From the NCBI GenBank assembly GCA_001599915.1, contig BCIG01000023.1, positions 124,001 to 188,000 on the forward strand: a stretch of DNA of 64,000 bases, written 5' to 3'. The position numbers were made by a program, and so were the translations under genes. The stretch comes from Symbiotaphrina buchneri (lineage: Eukaryota; Ascomycota; Symbiotaphrinales; Symbiotaphrinaceae). Numbering within the stretch: position 1 is the first letter of the stretch; each line of letters begins with the position of its first letter. Shown one piece after another: positions 9,698-21,256 of this stretch. The notes below the pieces were generated by a model. That model was not told the DNA's origin. It made no database searches and saw nothing but the letters and a program-made list of their open reading frames with translations.

Positions 9698-12600
9698 ATG
9701 GCGAGCCCTGAAATGAGCTACAGTCTATCATCTGTCTACAATTTCAACCAAGAAGCGGTAAGTATGCTACTGTACGCTACATCTGCCGCGGCTGGACTGA
9801 CCGTGCAATGTGTCTAGGTGGACGAGCTCATTTCCAGGGCTCGATCGATGCCCGAATGTGCCGGAATCAACTGCACCTACAATGAGGAAGGAAGCATATT
9901 TCATATAGACTGCTCTAAGGTTGCAGACGGAGGTGCAGCGATGCTGACATTCCTCAAAGCATTGACTGAGGCCATTTCTTATGCATCTACAGACTCAATC
10001 GACCATGAAGTATGGCCCCGCTTGCATAACTCAGACGTTCCATAAGATGGTAGCATCAGTATCTGACCAGGATTACAGGGGAGTTTGAAAGTCCAAAGGG
10101 ATAAATATGCTCGGTTAGATCCAGAAGCTCTTGGCCAAGATGATGAAGAAGAATTTGAGGAGGACGAGATCGAAGGTCAAACCCAAGATAGCTCTGAATC
10201 GGCAACACTACAACCCACGGCAGTGGACAACCAGACTATTACAAGCTTATGGATACCGAAGGAAGGCCAAGCAAATGTTCAGCTCATCACAAACCAGGTC
10301 TCGTTGAGCAAGCTTTCCGAGCTGACTGGTTGCAAGTTGGAGTTCGCCAATTCGAAGCGGGATATTACGATCCAGGGCGCAGAGAAATGCCTCGTTGAAT
10401 ATGCTATGAACAAGTTGGACCGTATAGAGCGGAACTTGCACAGGCTGGCTCAGCCGGCACCTCGTACGCATGTATTGGATGCAGAAAGTAGTGGAGATGG
10501 GAGGCTTGACCTAGTCCCATTGAAACGGTTACCGGCTAGAATCCTCGGTACAACGTTATTGGAGCATGGATCGGTTCTTGCTGATGACCTTGGAGAGGCG
10601 TGCGTGTTATGTCTTTTGACGTATGACCCACAGAGAAGACGGTATGTGATTCAGGCGCCCGGGCATGGTTTGGATGCTGTGGGGGAGGTAGAGGAACGAT
10701 GTCTCGTAGTATGGCACGACTTTATCTACCAGGCCCGTGGTGACGAGAACCTCAACCCTTTGACATGGAAGAGAGGGACGTCCGTGGCCAGCAGTGACGG
10801 ACCCTTTAGAGGCCTTGATGTTACGCTGGATGCAGAAAAGACTCGGGAAGTCCAAAATTGGGTTCGAGAAACGGAAACAGCAACTGAGCTATGTCCCGAA
10901 CACCAGGAGCTCGGCGATCCAAAACAGCCGCAAGAGCAGACAGTCTCGCAAGGTCAACCCCTTCCGAGAAGGCGTGCAGGCCAGATGCGACGCCCGAAGG
11001 GATTAGCAACGACAATGGCAGGCGATCCCACTGAAACAATCACGAGTTCAATGCCAGGTGCTAACGACGATGAACATGGCACGCTTGCTGCTTCTTTGGC
11101 GCCCCCTCGACGGTCAACCGCAACATCCTCTATCGAAACAGACAAAGCTGCACCGACGGCAGCCGCGAGGGATCCGATCCCGACGGGCATACCCACCATG
11201 GGAGGCGAGGACAGGAGCGCTCCCAACATCCTATCGGCTGCCGCTCAGAGCTTCATACCCAAATCACCTGTAGGAAATGGCATATCACATACAGGAACAT
11301 CGAGTAATAACAATGAGTTGGCCGTGTCCGTGGTTCCAAAAACTATTTTGGGTGGATCGGCCGACAACATCCCAAGGCAAATGCTGGGACAGCACGAAGA
11401 TGCTCTTCGCAATATATCTAACGTGCAGCTGTTATCACGGAGACTACCAGCTTATGGCCCTGATACACCAACAAAACAGGTATCAGACAAGCTGAAAGCT
11501 CACTTCGGGCGGAAGCGCTCCAACAGCCCAGTTTTGGTCGACCTCTCCGAGCCTTCTGTCCAAACGCCGCGCAAGGTGCCAGCGAGCAAAGACAACAAAA
11601 ATATTGACAGCATTGTAACCCTGGTACCTACAGCGGACTATCCAACGACAGCGGAGTCTAATTCAAAACCTGCAGCGCCGGCTGGCGAGCCTGTTACGCC
11701 TCCAAAGCAGAAGGCCGCCGCGACCGAAGACCTTATCGAATTTTCGCCTGAAAAGCGGACTGCGCCCCCGGGTTCGTCTTCTATGGATCATTTCCCTTTG
11801 ATCAGCCTATCACCGGAAGCAGATACGTCTTCATCATCCCAAAAGGGACAGCTCCATCAATCGATGTTCCATGATACGCCAGCTCTTAGTGGTAACCTGC
11901 TGGATCTGGTAGACCTTGATGATCTAGCCGCTCAGGAAGCGATGCGGGCGCCAGCGCCAATGCCAGCCTCGGCCGGTCGTGCCCCTGGGCGTATGAGGTT
12001 CGGAACAATGCGGATAGTTCCAAGTCGCCCAAAGGCCGCGGTCGAAACACGAAGAGCCTCTAGCCAGGTGGGCACGGGACGAGGTAGTGCCGACGCCCTT
12101 CAGACTAATTGAGAAGTCGAAACAAGACAGTTTCGGCATACCATGAGTCAACAAAGAGGAGCTGAAGCGGAGGATCATATGGGGAAGGATAAAAGGGAGT
12201 ACATCAATGAGGTGGAAACATCTGCTCTACCAATCTTGGAGCTTGGACGAGCGCTTAAAGGCCTATTACGTCTCGAGGTCGAATTGGGCAGAATTATGAT
12301 GAAAGATTACCCCAAAGAGCTTCGAAAAAAGATAACGTCTGTTAATGACTGGGTGCGTTCGTGCTCTGTTGGCTTTCCAACAACCACTGCTTTCACGAAT
12401 ATGTAAGAGCTGCCCATTGCTCCCGATGCCTTTGACGTTTCTACTGACAGTGAGAATGACAGGCTCACGACTTCCGCAACTGATGCCGAATATGTGCTCA
12501 ATCTCATGCTACCGGGAAGCCGTAGACTGTTTGAACAGAGTCCCGAGGCTGTGAAAGTGACGTACGAATTCACATGCATGACTCAGGACGGGCCAATGTG

Positions 12601-13470
12601 AGCATAATGACATGATACCAGAGATAGCTTTCGGCTGATTTAGAATCGCAGTCTAGTGGAAGTCGATGAAAAGGCTGGTTTCCTGGTATGTCCCAGGTCA
12701 GGCTTGACTTGAGGCTTACAGCTAACGAGGCAAAGGTGCTGCCAGAGGGCAGGCTCGTGGGCTCCATATACTCGCATCATCCACGACGGTAGGGCTTTCT
12801 TGCATGTCAGACGGCAAGATCATCTACTGACAAATCACAAGCGTTTGGGATGCACAATATGTCTTACGATATTTTTCTCCCATTGAAAATTACAGCGCCG
12901 AGGCTCAAAGCCTTGTGGACCATCTGTACATACCGTGAGCACACCGGGGGTGTCAAGGCGGACCGTACACGTTGAGCACTGACTTCTGGTAGCCCATATT
13001 GCAATAATCTGGATATTTTTACTCAGGACTCCAGAGACTTCTTTGTAGAGAGTGTGCTCTTGAAGAGGGAAGTGATTCACCGGTGCATCCCGCATGCCAG
13101 CGTCTCGATCCGAATCCAGGAGAGCCAACAACTGATCCTTGGAAGGAAAGCGGGCCCAAGCAACGTCGTCAGAGCCAGGGCGAAACCGGTCCCCGACATG
13201 ATCCGCGAGCAGCGGTTCTGGTACGAAGCGAGCCTCTTCTCGCCCAGCATCCAGACGCTGTTCGAAGAGAACTTGAAGCTCGAAGTGGGGGAAGACTGCA
13301 ACTGGACGGGACAGGAGATCGTCACGCAGGGTTTGATGGGAGATTTGGCCACTGTCACTCGGGAGGTCTTAAAGAGGATTGACAAGGTAGGCTTGCATAA
13401 TCGAGGCCCTGCCGCGCCAGCCATGTCGGAGCCTGCAGGCTCGCAGGACAACGGGCCGCCGTACTGGTGA
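9698..13470 (+). CDS. Conserved ascomycete protein of unknown function (nine exons; DUF7905-type)
   Basis: Exons: 9698-9757, 9818-10009, 10079-12067, 12131-12402, 12463-12597, 12652-12685, 12736-12788, 12842-12934 and 12993-13470; 1101 residues. An N-terminal region (residues about 20-185) includes a KH-like stretch. The middle 450 residues are disordered and Pro/Ser/Thr-rich. The C-terminal domain (about residues 750-1080) shows conserved-looking segments: FTNMLTTSATDAEYVLNL, VTYEFTCMTQDGPMILVEVD, GRLVGSIYSHHPRRVWDA and VRARAKPVPDMIREQRFWYE. From memory this pattern belongs to a eurotiomycete family catalogued as DUF7905. Exon 3 alone runs to a stop at 12112, so the gene can be mistaken for two. 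Splicing at CAG|GTGGGC (12068) to 12131 joins them in frame. No biochemical function is known to me. Confidence 0.7.
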
Positions 13471-14757
13471 TAGGACATGAGATGGAGGCCTCGTTCGGGT
13501 CCCACGACCGAACCATGGTTCATCAATGAGACGGAGCAGTGGCGGACCTGAGGTATCTACCTTACCAAGCTATGTAAACTAGAGGGGCTCAATGGCTAGC
13601 TTGGCTTTCTACCATGACAGAAGCATGGAGGTTTGCGAGCGACTAGATGACAATGACAATCACTGGCTTTCAGCATGGATTATGGACCTGTAGATGAGAC
13701 TTGATGCCACAAAGGCCCGTTGATTGGCTTATCGTAGGCGTACCATCAACCTTGGATACAAGCTTACTCTAGCGTCAACGGGATCGATGCTTGAGCAGTA
13801 CTTTCCGACGAGGTACCTTACCAACAGGAAGCTCACACCGCCAGTACCTACCGAATAGGTACTCGTATTCGTACCTGGAGGTCAACACCAACAGACTTGA
13901 AGAAATACTCCGGCTCCTCATTTTGCAGGGTGTACTCGGCACTCTTAGGACGATGACTGATGTCCCAATCTGCCTGCCTGCCTACCTACCTTACGCATCT
14001 CCCCTAGAGGGTCACAATTCACTGAAACGAAAGCGTAGGTACAGCCCATCAAATGAAGGTAGAATATTGCGTGATCGCGAACGCACGATGAGTCTAGGAG
14101 GCACACTTGTCTCAACACTGCCATCCTCTTCTCCATTTTGTCCAGTTATGGTGAATCAGCATTAGTCTTTCCTTTAAGATTAGCCGGCATTTAGACTTCC
14201 CGCTTGGAAGATTTCGGCGCCTTTTGACTGCCTCGGCAGCATGGACCCCTTATGGCTACTAGCTGGATCGGGCCAGGTACCTTGCTCTAGTGGTACCCGG
14301 TGCACGCACCGTCTGACATCTGGCCCAAAGGAGCCCCGAGCCTGGGGCACTGGGCATTGGGCAAGCAGTAATTTTCTCCATAGCGCGCCCGCCAGGCTCA
14401 GTTGGTGAGCAAAAAGGCACAAGCTATGGCACACGAACCTACGGTAGGTCACGGCGTGCTTGCTTGTGGCGGGTTGGTCTTTTGCGGGAACGCCTCCCAG
14501 GTTGTGGGCTATTAATATCTGTCGAATAATATTAAGGAGTCTGGCCCGGCAGTGGTCCGCAGCATCATCCTCCTCTTCTTGTTCTGCTGTCCCCAACCTT
14601 TGTCCACCTTCCTCACCATCGACTGTCGTTATACATCCTCTCGACTCCTTCACCGTCGCTCCCTTGGACATTATTCATTCTTGCCTACGTCGGCACTGTA
14701 TATTATCTTTGTTCTTTTTTAAGCATATATAATCACTTCGTCCAGCTTCCCGACAAC
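13471..14757. other. Intergenic with promoter of the GPI wall protein
   Basis: About 1.3 kb. The last 200 bases are pyrimidine-rich (14565-14750), as is common upstream of strongly expressed fungal genes, with a TATATAA at 14726-14732. Around 13805-13990 there are GGTACC/TACCTACC words. Small ORFs appear spurious. Confidence 0.5.
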
Positions 14758-15545
14758 ATGCGCGTCGCACGCCCCTTTTTCTACCTGGCCGCCCTGGCAT
14801 CCCTGGCACTTGCCCAGTCTTCAAATTCGAACCCCTTCAACATCCCCTCCTCGGGGCTCTCCTTCACCGCCGGCCAGCAGTCCACCATCAGCTGGAAGCC
14901 TACCACCGATGGCACCGTGACCATCCTGCTCAGGAGTGGCTCCAGCAACAACCTCGATGCAGGCGTGCCCATCGCAAGTCAGTAACCCCGCTGAATAGAG
15001 AGCCATCCACCTTTGCGCTTTGCGCGGTTATTGACTCGTGGCAACCTCTAGGTAGCATTGCCAACTCGGGCTCGTATAACTGGACCCCCGACTCAACCAT
15101 CACGCGTGGCTCCGACTACACCCTCGAGATCGTCGATGACTCGGACCCGACCCAGGTCAACTACTCGCCGTACTTTGTCATTGATTCCACTAACACTGTT
15201 GCTTCGAGCACCGGCACTGCGTCTGCGTCTACAACGGCTTCGTCTGCTGCCTCGTCCAGTGCCTCCTCTGCCGCATCCTCGTCTGCGACAGCCGTGACAA
15301 CATCTGCTTCATCCGCTAGCTCCGTCGCAAGTTCTAGTACCGGGTCAAGTACTGGAAGCGCTTCATCCTCCACTGGAAGCGTGTCTTCCAGCGCTGCATC
15401 GACTACCCTCTCTACATCCGCATCCAAGACGACTTCCGCTACCGCGACTGCCTCCACCACCGCACCCACCGCGAACAGCGCTGTCGGCTTGAGAGTTGGC
15501 GGTTCGTTGCTCGCTGCCGGGCTGGTGGCGGCTATCGTTGTATAA
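14758..15545 (+). CDS. Ser/Thr-rich GPI-anchored cell-wall protein (Kre9/Knh1-like N-terminal domain)
   Basis: Exons 14758-14977 and 15052-15545; 237 residues. A signal peptide (residues 1-19, cleavage about LALA|Q) precedes an Ig-like domain of the Ser-Thr-rich GPI-anchored membrane family: NPFNIPSSGLSFTAGQQSTI, then SGSYNWTPDSTI and SPYFVID. The next 90 residues are almost only Ser, Thr and Ala and would be heavily O-mannosylated. The end is a hydrophobic tail (LLAAGLVAAIVV) after a small-residue site (TANSAVG), as expected for GPI attachment. It probably acts in or on the cell wall; the exact role is unknown. It converges on hpm1, leaving a 206-base gap. Confidence 0.8.
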
Positions 15546-15751
15546 GAGATGGTATGCTCAGAAGTCGGCGCGCACCAGACGGGTCGCCGCAATCTTGTCA
15601 TATAATTCAGCATTGTGTAAAAGGCCCTTGTCTTTAATGGTAAAACTTAATTGCATATGTTAAAGGCGTCGTAATTGATTGCCTGGCTCCTGCCATGTGA
15701 AAATTCGAACCAGCCCGTTGACCGTAACGCCGTACTGCCTGTACAGGTGAA

Positions 15752-17162
15752 TCAACCGCCGTGGTAGATTTCCAGGATTGCTCTCGAAACGCCCGGGCCT
15801 ACTTTCCAAGGCCCGTCCAGCTCTCTGATGACCCCTTTATGGGCTTCAACCGCCGTTTTGAACTGATCCACGTCCCCTCCAACACCGAAGTACATTCGCT
15901 TGGCAGCGACCAGCCCTCTTGCTTGAGGATAGTGGGCCAAGAGCCCCATCAAAACTTGGGTGAATGAAGTGGTACTGGCCGGCGAGTATATCGTCTCACT
16001 GCCTAGAACGAGCACCGCGCCGTATGACGGTCGAAGGGGCAGCTGCCGTAGAAAGTCTTCGCTCCACGCGCCTGAGACGATGTCGACAGACACGTTCAGC
16101 TCTGCAAGTGTCTTGTTGAAGGATTCTATCACATCGTTGGTGATCTCGAAATCGCCCTCCGCCTCGAAGGTAGGACCAAGTGCATGGACTGCCCAAGCCA
16201 GCAGCAAGTTTGGGATGGTGACAAGGCGTAGAACATCAGCATTATAGTCTGCGACGATAAACTGGATGTCTCTTATACTCTGCATCAGTGCTAGCTGGAA
16301 TAGACACCCCGTCGGCAAGGCTGTACCGCAACCTAGCTGCTAGCGCTCAGTATGTGGTTGGCTCAATAGCTAGGTAAGCTGTCCAAGGAAGCTACTCCCT
16401 TAAGCCTGCAACAATTGCGGTGGGCATTTGACATACCTCAATGATGAGCTTGCCTTGTTCGGCTTCATCTCCGGTCAGCATGCTCGGATCATCCAGTATT
16501 GTCTTGACAACATCTTCTGAGCATTCCCAGCTCTTCAGGCCGCCCTCGTAGACATTTGTTTTGATGTCGTCTTCTCCTAGACCGGCCAGGGCATTATCAT
16601 CTTCTCCAGAGTCCTCCGCCATGACCTGCACACGTACATCGAAGAGCTCACGGCGTGGGAGTCGGATGCGGTGACCCTGAGGAGACGAGACTTCGACGGT
16701 GCTGTATGATATTTTGGAAGGAAGAGAGGCGAGCTAGCATGATGTGAGAAATGTGTGTAGGACTGGTGCAGTTTAAACTTGGGGGTAAGAGAATTGAATT
16801 CGTTACAAAAGGAAGGAGTTGGTGCGATGGAGAGATATCGTTCAATAATTATCCGCATAAAAGAAGGAAGACAAGAAAAAGGATCAGGGCGCAGGCAGTA
16901 ATGAGCATGGAGAAAAGCAGCGCACCATAACCCAATTTACTCAAGGAGCAGAAGGAAAGAAAAGCAGGTGACATCAAAGCAACAAAGCTTCATTAGGTTC
17001 TCGACTCACAATATCTTGAAGTGCGTGCCGTTGCGGTTTTGCAGATTCATGGATAGCGTGACTTGCAAAAGTGTCTGTGCTTTCTGGGACTACAGCAACT
17101 TCGTCGAGATATTCCCCTTCTATGTCGTCGCCTGAAAAGTTGAAAGAAAACGACTGTGCCAT
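15752..17162 (-). CDS. hpm1: Protein-histidine N-methyltransferase (Hpm1/METTL18 family)
   Basis: S-adenosylmethionine-dependent enzyme; the yeast Hpm1 member methylates a histidine in ribosomal protein L3. Exons (minus): 17162-17010, 16733-16437 and 16336-15752; 344 residues. The N-terminus (MAQSFSFNFSGDDIE) is the family hallmark. Next come LASLPSKISYSTVEVSSP, a conserved substrate-side segment (GLKSWECSEDV), and the SAM-binding motif I LGCGTALPTG at residues 151-160. The later segments FIVADYNADVLRL and VLVLGSETIYSP belong to the Rossmann-like fold. Intron 1 is 276 nt, several times longer than neighbouring introns. The gene is tandem with cystathionine gamma-lyase. Confidence 0.87.
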
Positions 17163-17550
17163 ATTTGACTACGACCTCGATCGGAAGAAGGTCATGCGTA
17201 GAGTATCTATCTGCACGCTTTGATAGCGGTCGTGAATAGACTGCAGTCGCTCTTTTTTTAAGCTCGGGAGCAGGTAGCGAGGCCCTCATGCTACGGGTAC
17301 GCCAGCCTCCAGAAGCCCATATTTAAAGATCCCCGATTCTGGATAAGACAACATCGCACAACAAGATTCTAAGAAAAATGGTCTAGTATTCGTGTGCATA
17401 CCTTATGTTGAGCTCAACGGAGAAAATCTATGAAAACCGAAATCTACTTTAGCTCCGAACCTGCAGGAGCCCACGCGCGATACTTCCCCTGAATCCAGCA
17501 AAATGCGGTGCCATAAACGCCGTTACCCTGCCTTTCCCCCCAACACAAAA
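17163..17550. other. Intergenic between cys3 and hpm1
   Basis: About 390 bases holding the 3' flank of the lyase gene and the hpm1 promoter. No other feature seen. Confidence 0.55.
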
Positions 17551-18955
17551 TCAATGCAAACAACCATTAGTTGTCGTCAGCTTCGGAGCCACAACAGCCT
17601 TCTCCAAGGCCTGTAAAACGTCCGCTTTCAGGTCCTCGGCATCCTCGACCCCACAACTGAGTCGCACGAGATCATCAAACACGCCGGCGGCCTCTCGCTG
17701 CTCCTTCGGTATACCAGCATGAGTCATACTGCTGGGTACTTCCACTAATGATTCGACTCCTCCTAAGCTCTCTGCCAGCGTAAAGATTTGCGTGCTCTGA
17801 CAGAACCGTTCTGCAACTTCGTGTCCGCCGTTAATTCGGAAACTCAGCATGCCTCCACCCATACCGTTCCTATGCTGTTTAAGAGCTATAGATCGATGCC
17901 GGTGCGAAGCAAGGCCCGGATAATTGACAGCTTTGACGTAAGGTGATGATTCTAACGCAGCGGCAACAGCAGTGGCATTAGTAGTAGCCTCCCTCGCTCG
18001 CAGATGAAGGGTTTTGAGCCCACGGTGGGCCAGCCAACAGTCAAAAGGCGAGGGAACCGCCCCAATCGCGTTTTGAAGGAAAGTAAGACGCGTCTTGAGG
18101 TCATCAGAGTTGAAGGCAGCAACGCCCATCAATACATCCTAAGCTTGTCAGTCGCGCAAGAACTGTAGCAATAGGCGGAACGCTTACAGAATGCCCATTG
18201 ATATACTTTGTAACGGAGTGTACGACAATGTCAGCCCCATGATCAAGTGGATTTTGTATGTATGGGCTGAGAAAGGTGTTGTCCACCACCACCAATATAC
18301 CATGTTTATGAGCTATTGTAGCCACGTTCCGGATATCCACAAGGCTTAACGTTGGGTTGCTCGGTGTTTCCAGCCATATCAGCTTGGTGTCCTCCGGCCG
18401 TATGAGCTCCTCTACATCCAGCTCTATGCTTGGGGAGAAAGTAACATGCACGCCGTGGGCTGCAGCAACCTTCGTGAAGTAGCGATGAGTCCCGCCGTAA
18501 ACATCGGACACGCTGATCACATGCGATCCTGCGGCGAGGGATTGGAGGATGGTTGCCGTCGTTGCGGAACCAGACGAAAAGGCGAGGGCGTACTTGGCAT
18601 GTTCGAGTGCTGCCACCGCGCGTTCGAAATTGTCCCTGTATGAAGAGTCATGACGTGCCTTCAGGAGCGCGGGGGACAGAGCCCACGACGTACCGGTTAG
18701 GGTTCGAGCTCCGTGAGTACTCGTATTGCCCAACAGGCTGACCAACACCAGATTGTGCAAACGTGGTGGACAGAGATATCTAGGATATTAATCAATTACC
18801 AGGCCCCTTCAATTCAGCAGCTGGCTTACCGGTTCAATGACCGCACCAGTCACAGGATCATGCGGGCTGCCGGCATGTACTGCAAGAGTGCCGAACCGGT
18901 GAACCGGTGAAGGCGCCCTCGGAGGGGTCTCTATGGGCTGTTCTGAGTGCGTCAT
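17551..18955 (-). CDS. cys3: Cystathionine gamma-lyase
   Basis: PLP enzyme of reverse transsulfuration that splits cystathionine to cysteine, 2-oxobutyrate and ammonia. Exons (minus): 18955-18830, 18779-18694, 18635-18188 and 18138-17551; 415 residues, normal for the family. Visible motifs: FGTLAVHAGSPHDPVTGAVI, YEYSRSSNPNRDNFERAVA, the cofactor-contacting LAFSSGSATTATIL, and SVTKYINGHSD with the Schiff-base lysine near residue 214. The C-terminus has ESLGGVESLVEVPSSMTH and VRLSCGVEDAEDL. These favour gamma-lyase over cystathionine gamma-synthase (which carries a long N-terminal extension in fungi). A methionine gamma-lyase-like role cannot be excluded by sequence alone. Confidence 0.88.
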
Positions 18956-19865
18956 GTTGATGCAGCCCTAACTCCGAAGAGGTCACAGAGCTATAAAGAG
19001 ATGGCAGGATTTGCCCGCGTGGTGGTGCACGATGTATTTCATGCGAAAAGCTGCGGGTTGTGACAAAAGGGCCTCAGCACGCAATCGATCACTGTTATTA
19101 ATCGAACTCCAGACCCTGTTAGTCGATATGACGGCACGAGAACGTTCTGGCTGGCGTTTATGATAGGTCGAGACAATATACGTCTCACTTCTATTAACAT
19201 ATAAAATTTGAAGTAGTATTTGTACAACACGCTCATAGGGGTTTGAAGACGGACATGCGCAATCTACTTCGCTATCATCCAGGTTGCAGCACCAGGCTGT
19301 GGCCGGCAGCTGGCCCGAACCCCGGAATTTTCATTTGCCAAAATGTCACCGAACCCATGTAAATCCACTACCGGCCTGATCGACAACGCCCAGGCCAAGT
19401 CTTTACCAGAGCAGATTGACGGGCCACGATCCAGAGTTTCAGCTAAATCTACGGTGTACTGCGTGGGAACGCAGGCTGGTTACAGCAGAAGCTTGATTGT
19501 CATACTCCGTCCACATTTTAGACTGAAGGGTCAGAATCAGACATCAGATGTGCACTCAGCCGAACAGTACAAGATTCTGCTCAGTAGGGAGTTGTGGAGA
19601 CACTGTACAGAATAAAAGGGTATGCAACTTTTAATGAGATGGATCTTTCTGCACTCATGTCCGATTCGGCTTGGGCATCGCGTGTATAGCACATGAGCAT
19701 CGTAATCTGCGAGCGACCGATAATTGGCAGTATTCCGTCTCTTGAAGGCGACGGTATGGGCCCGTGAGCCGCCCTTGACCACAGGAGATGATGTCCGTCG
19801 GCTACAACTGTTTCGTTTGCTCCCGGCGCCCTATACGCAGCCCTCAAGGCTGGGGCGAGCAAGCA
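18956..19865. other. Intergenic, cys3 upstream region and rpc25 downstream region
   Basis: About 910 bases. Several 60-90-codon ORFs on both strands show no family resemblance. No repeat or RNA gene noticed. Confidence 0.5.
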
Positions 19866-20770
19866 TCACCACCAAAGAATTGGTCCAAGGCCCCCTTGGG
19901 ACATAGAGGCCTACCATACGTGAGCAATGAGAATCTGTGTGTATTGCTCTAGTACATACCTCGATTTTGTACGGACTCAACCTTTCGGATACAGTATCCG
20001 CCTGTGAAGGACCCACGGGCGACTGGTCGTGAAACTGCTCAGACTCGACCCGAAAACGTACGGTCTCTGTCTTATCAAAGTAGAACAGTTCTCCGTCGTT
20101 GTCCCACACCCATACTTGTTCGGTATGGTCACTATGGATGTTATCAGATATTATACCTACAGACCTTACTGGCTAGGTAACGTACAACTTACTGCCCTTG
20201 AAGAGCAAGTGTGGCGGGACGAATATATCGTCAAAAAAATCCAGTCGAACTTCGTAGAACTAAGATCAGTATACAAGGGGTAAGTCGTATCAGGGATCCT
20301 GCAAACTTACTGTTTATGCCATGTGGGGAAGAGGAGCTGATCTTGCCCACCACTATTTCCCCTTTGAAGGGCCGGAAGACAACAAGACGAAACTCCACTG
20401 ACCAAGTCAGGAACGAAAGACTGGGGCATTAGAACGAGGGACCGTTACCTTTGACATTGACGAGCCCCGTCCCGTGACCAATGAGACCTTCCGAGGAATG
20501 AAGCAGGTCGTACATGCAAATGCCAAGTCCAATCGTATGGATCACCTGGCACGTGGCTATAAGTCGAAGCTTTGCTGCTGGAACTGGACGGTATAACTGA
20601 CCTTGTTGGCATATTTGGCATTGATGTTGTCTTCAAGGGCGTCACGGGTCCGCTTCTCGAAGTCCTGTGCCGCGATTTGGATGAGATCGGATATCTTGGT
20701 CTGCCAGCACAGATGGTGTAAGGCACCGCAACGTCTTGGAGGGCATTTTAACTCTTACCAAGATAAACAT
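19866..20770 (-). CDS. rpc25: RNA polymerase III subunit RPC8 (Rpc25)
   Basis: Stalk subunit of RNA polymerase III, homologue of Rpb7 and partner of Rpc17. Seven exons (minus): 20770-20759, 20700-20602, 20545-20449, 20397-20311, 20249-20186, 20131-19960 and 19910-19866; 191 residues. Exon 1 carries only MFIL. It joins to TKISDLIQI..., giving the conserved SHS2 domain (DALEDNINAKYANK, GLGICMYDLL), then VEFRLVVFRPFKGEIVVGKI. The OB-fold part has IRLDFFDDIFVPPHLLFKGS and VWVWDNDGELFYFD. It ends GGLGPILWW, the family's signature C-terminus. Acceptors TACGAAG| (20250) and the donor at 20185 were chosen by phase and family fit. Divergent from the NUFIP/CCCH gene. Confidence 0.88.
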
Positions 20771-21256
20771 TGTCAAGCGGTGTATCAACGGATCAGGCAA
20801 GCCAATGCTTGAACGCTAAAATGTCGATGGTCTCCAGAAGGGCAATGGACAAACGAGGGGACTGCTGCATATTCAACGTGTGGAATGAGAATTGTGGTCA
20901 ATCGTCTCTTTCCCTCGCGGCGTGTAAGGCCCCAGCTGCATATTCGAGCAGGCAAGGGAGGTTGTAGCTGAGGCACCCAGCAAGTGGATATTTCGTACAA
21001 TTCTGAACTTACCCACCAGCCTGCCGCACGGAAGCCTCGCTGAACGACGGAGAAACAATTCGCCGTCGCGTCATAGGGCTGAAGTCTAGGCCGGCGAATC
21101 CCGCGGACTTTTTGGGGAAACAGTTTACTTCGTTACTTCGTTGCTTCGTACACGGAGCTGCCGACGACGTGATTCCAAGTTCGAAGACGCCAGGCTCACC
21201 TGCTGCGTGCGCATTTCCCATTACTGTATTCTCCTATTGCTGTCCATCAAGGATGA
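20771..21256. other. Divergent promoter of rpc25 and the NUFIP/CCCH gene
   Basis: About 490 bases. TACTTCGTTACTTCGTTGCTTCG near 21125-21150 is a short imperfect repeat. No gene seen. Confidence 0.5.

Noticed and set aside
15691-15720. GGTTCGAAT (minus strand) resembling a tRNA B box
   Set aside because: The flanking bases do not form a T stem and no A box or acceptor stem is found at the right distance.
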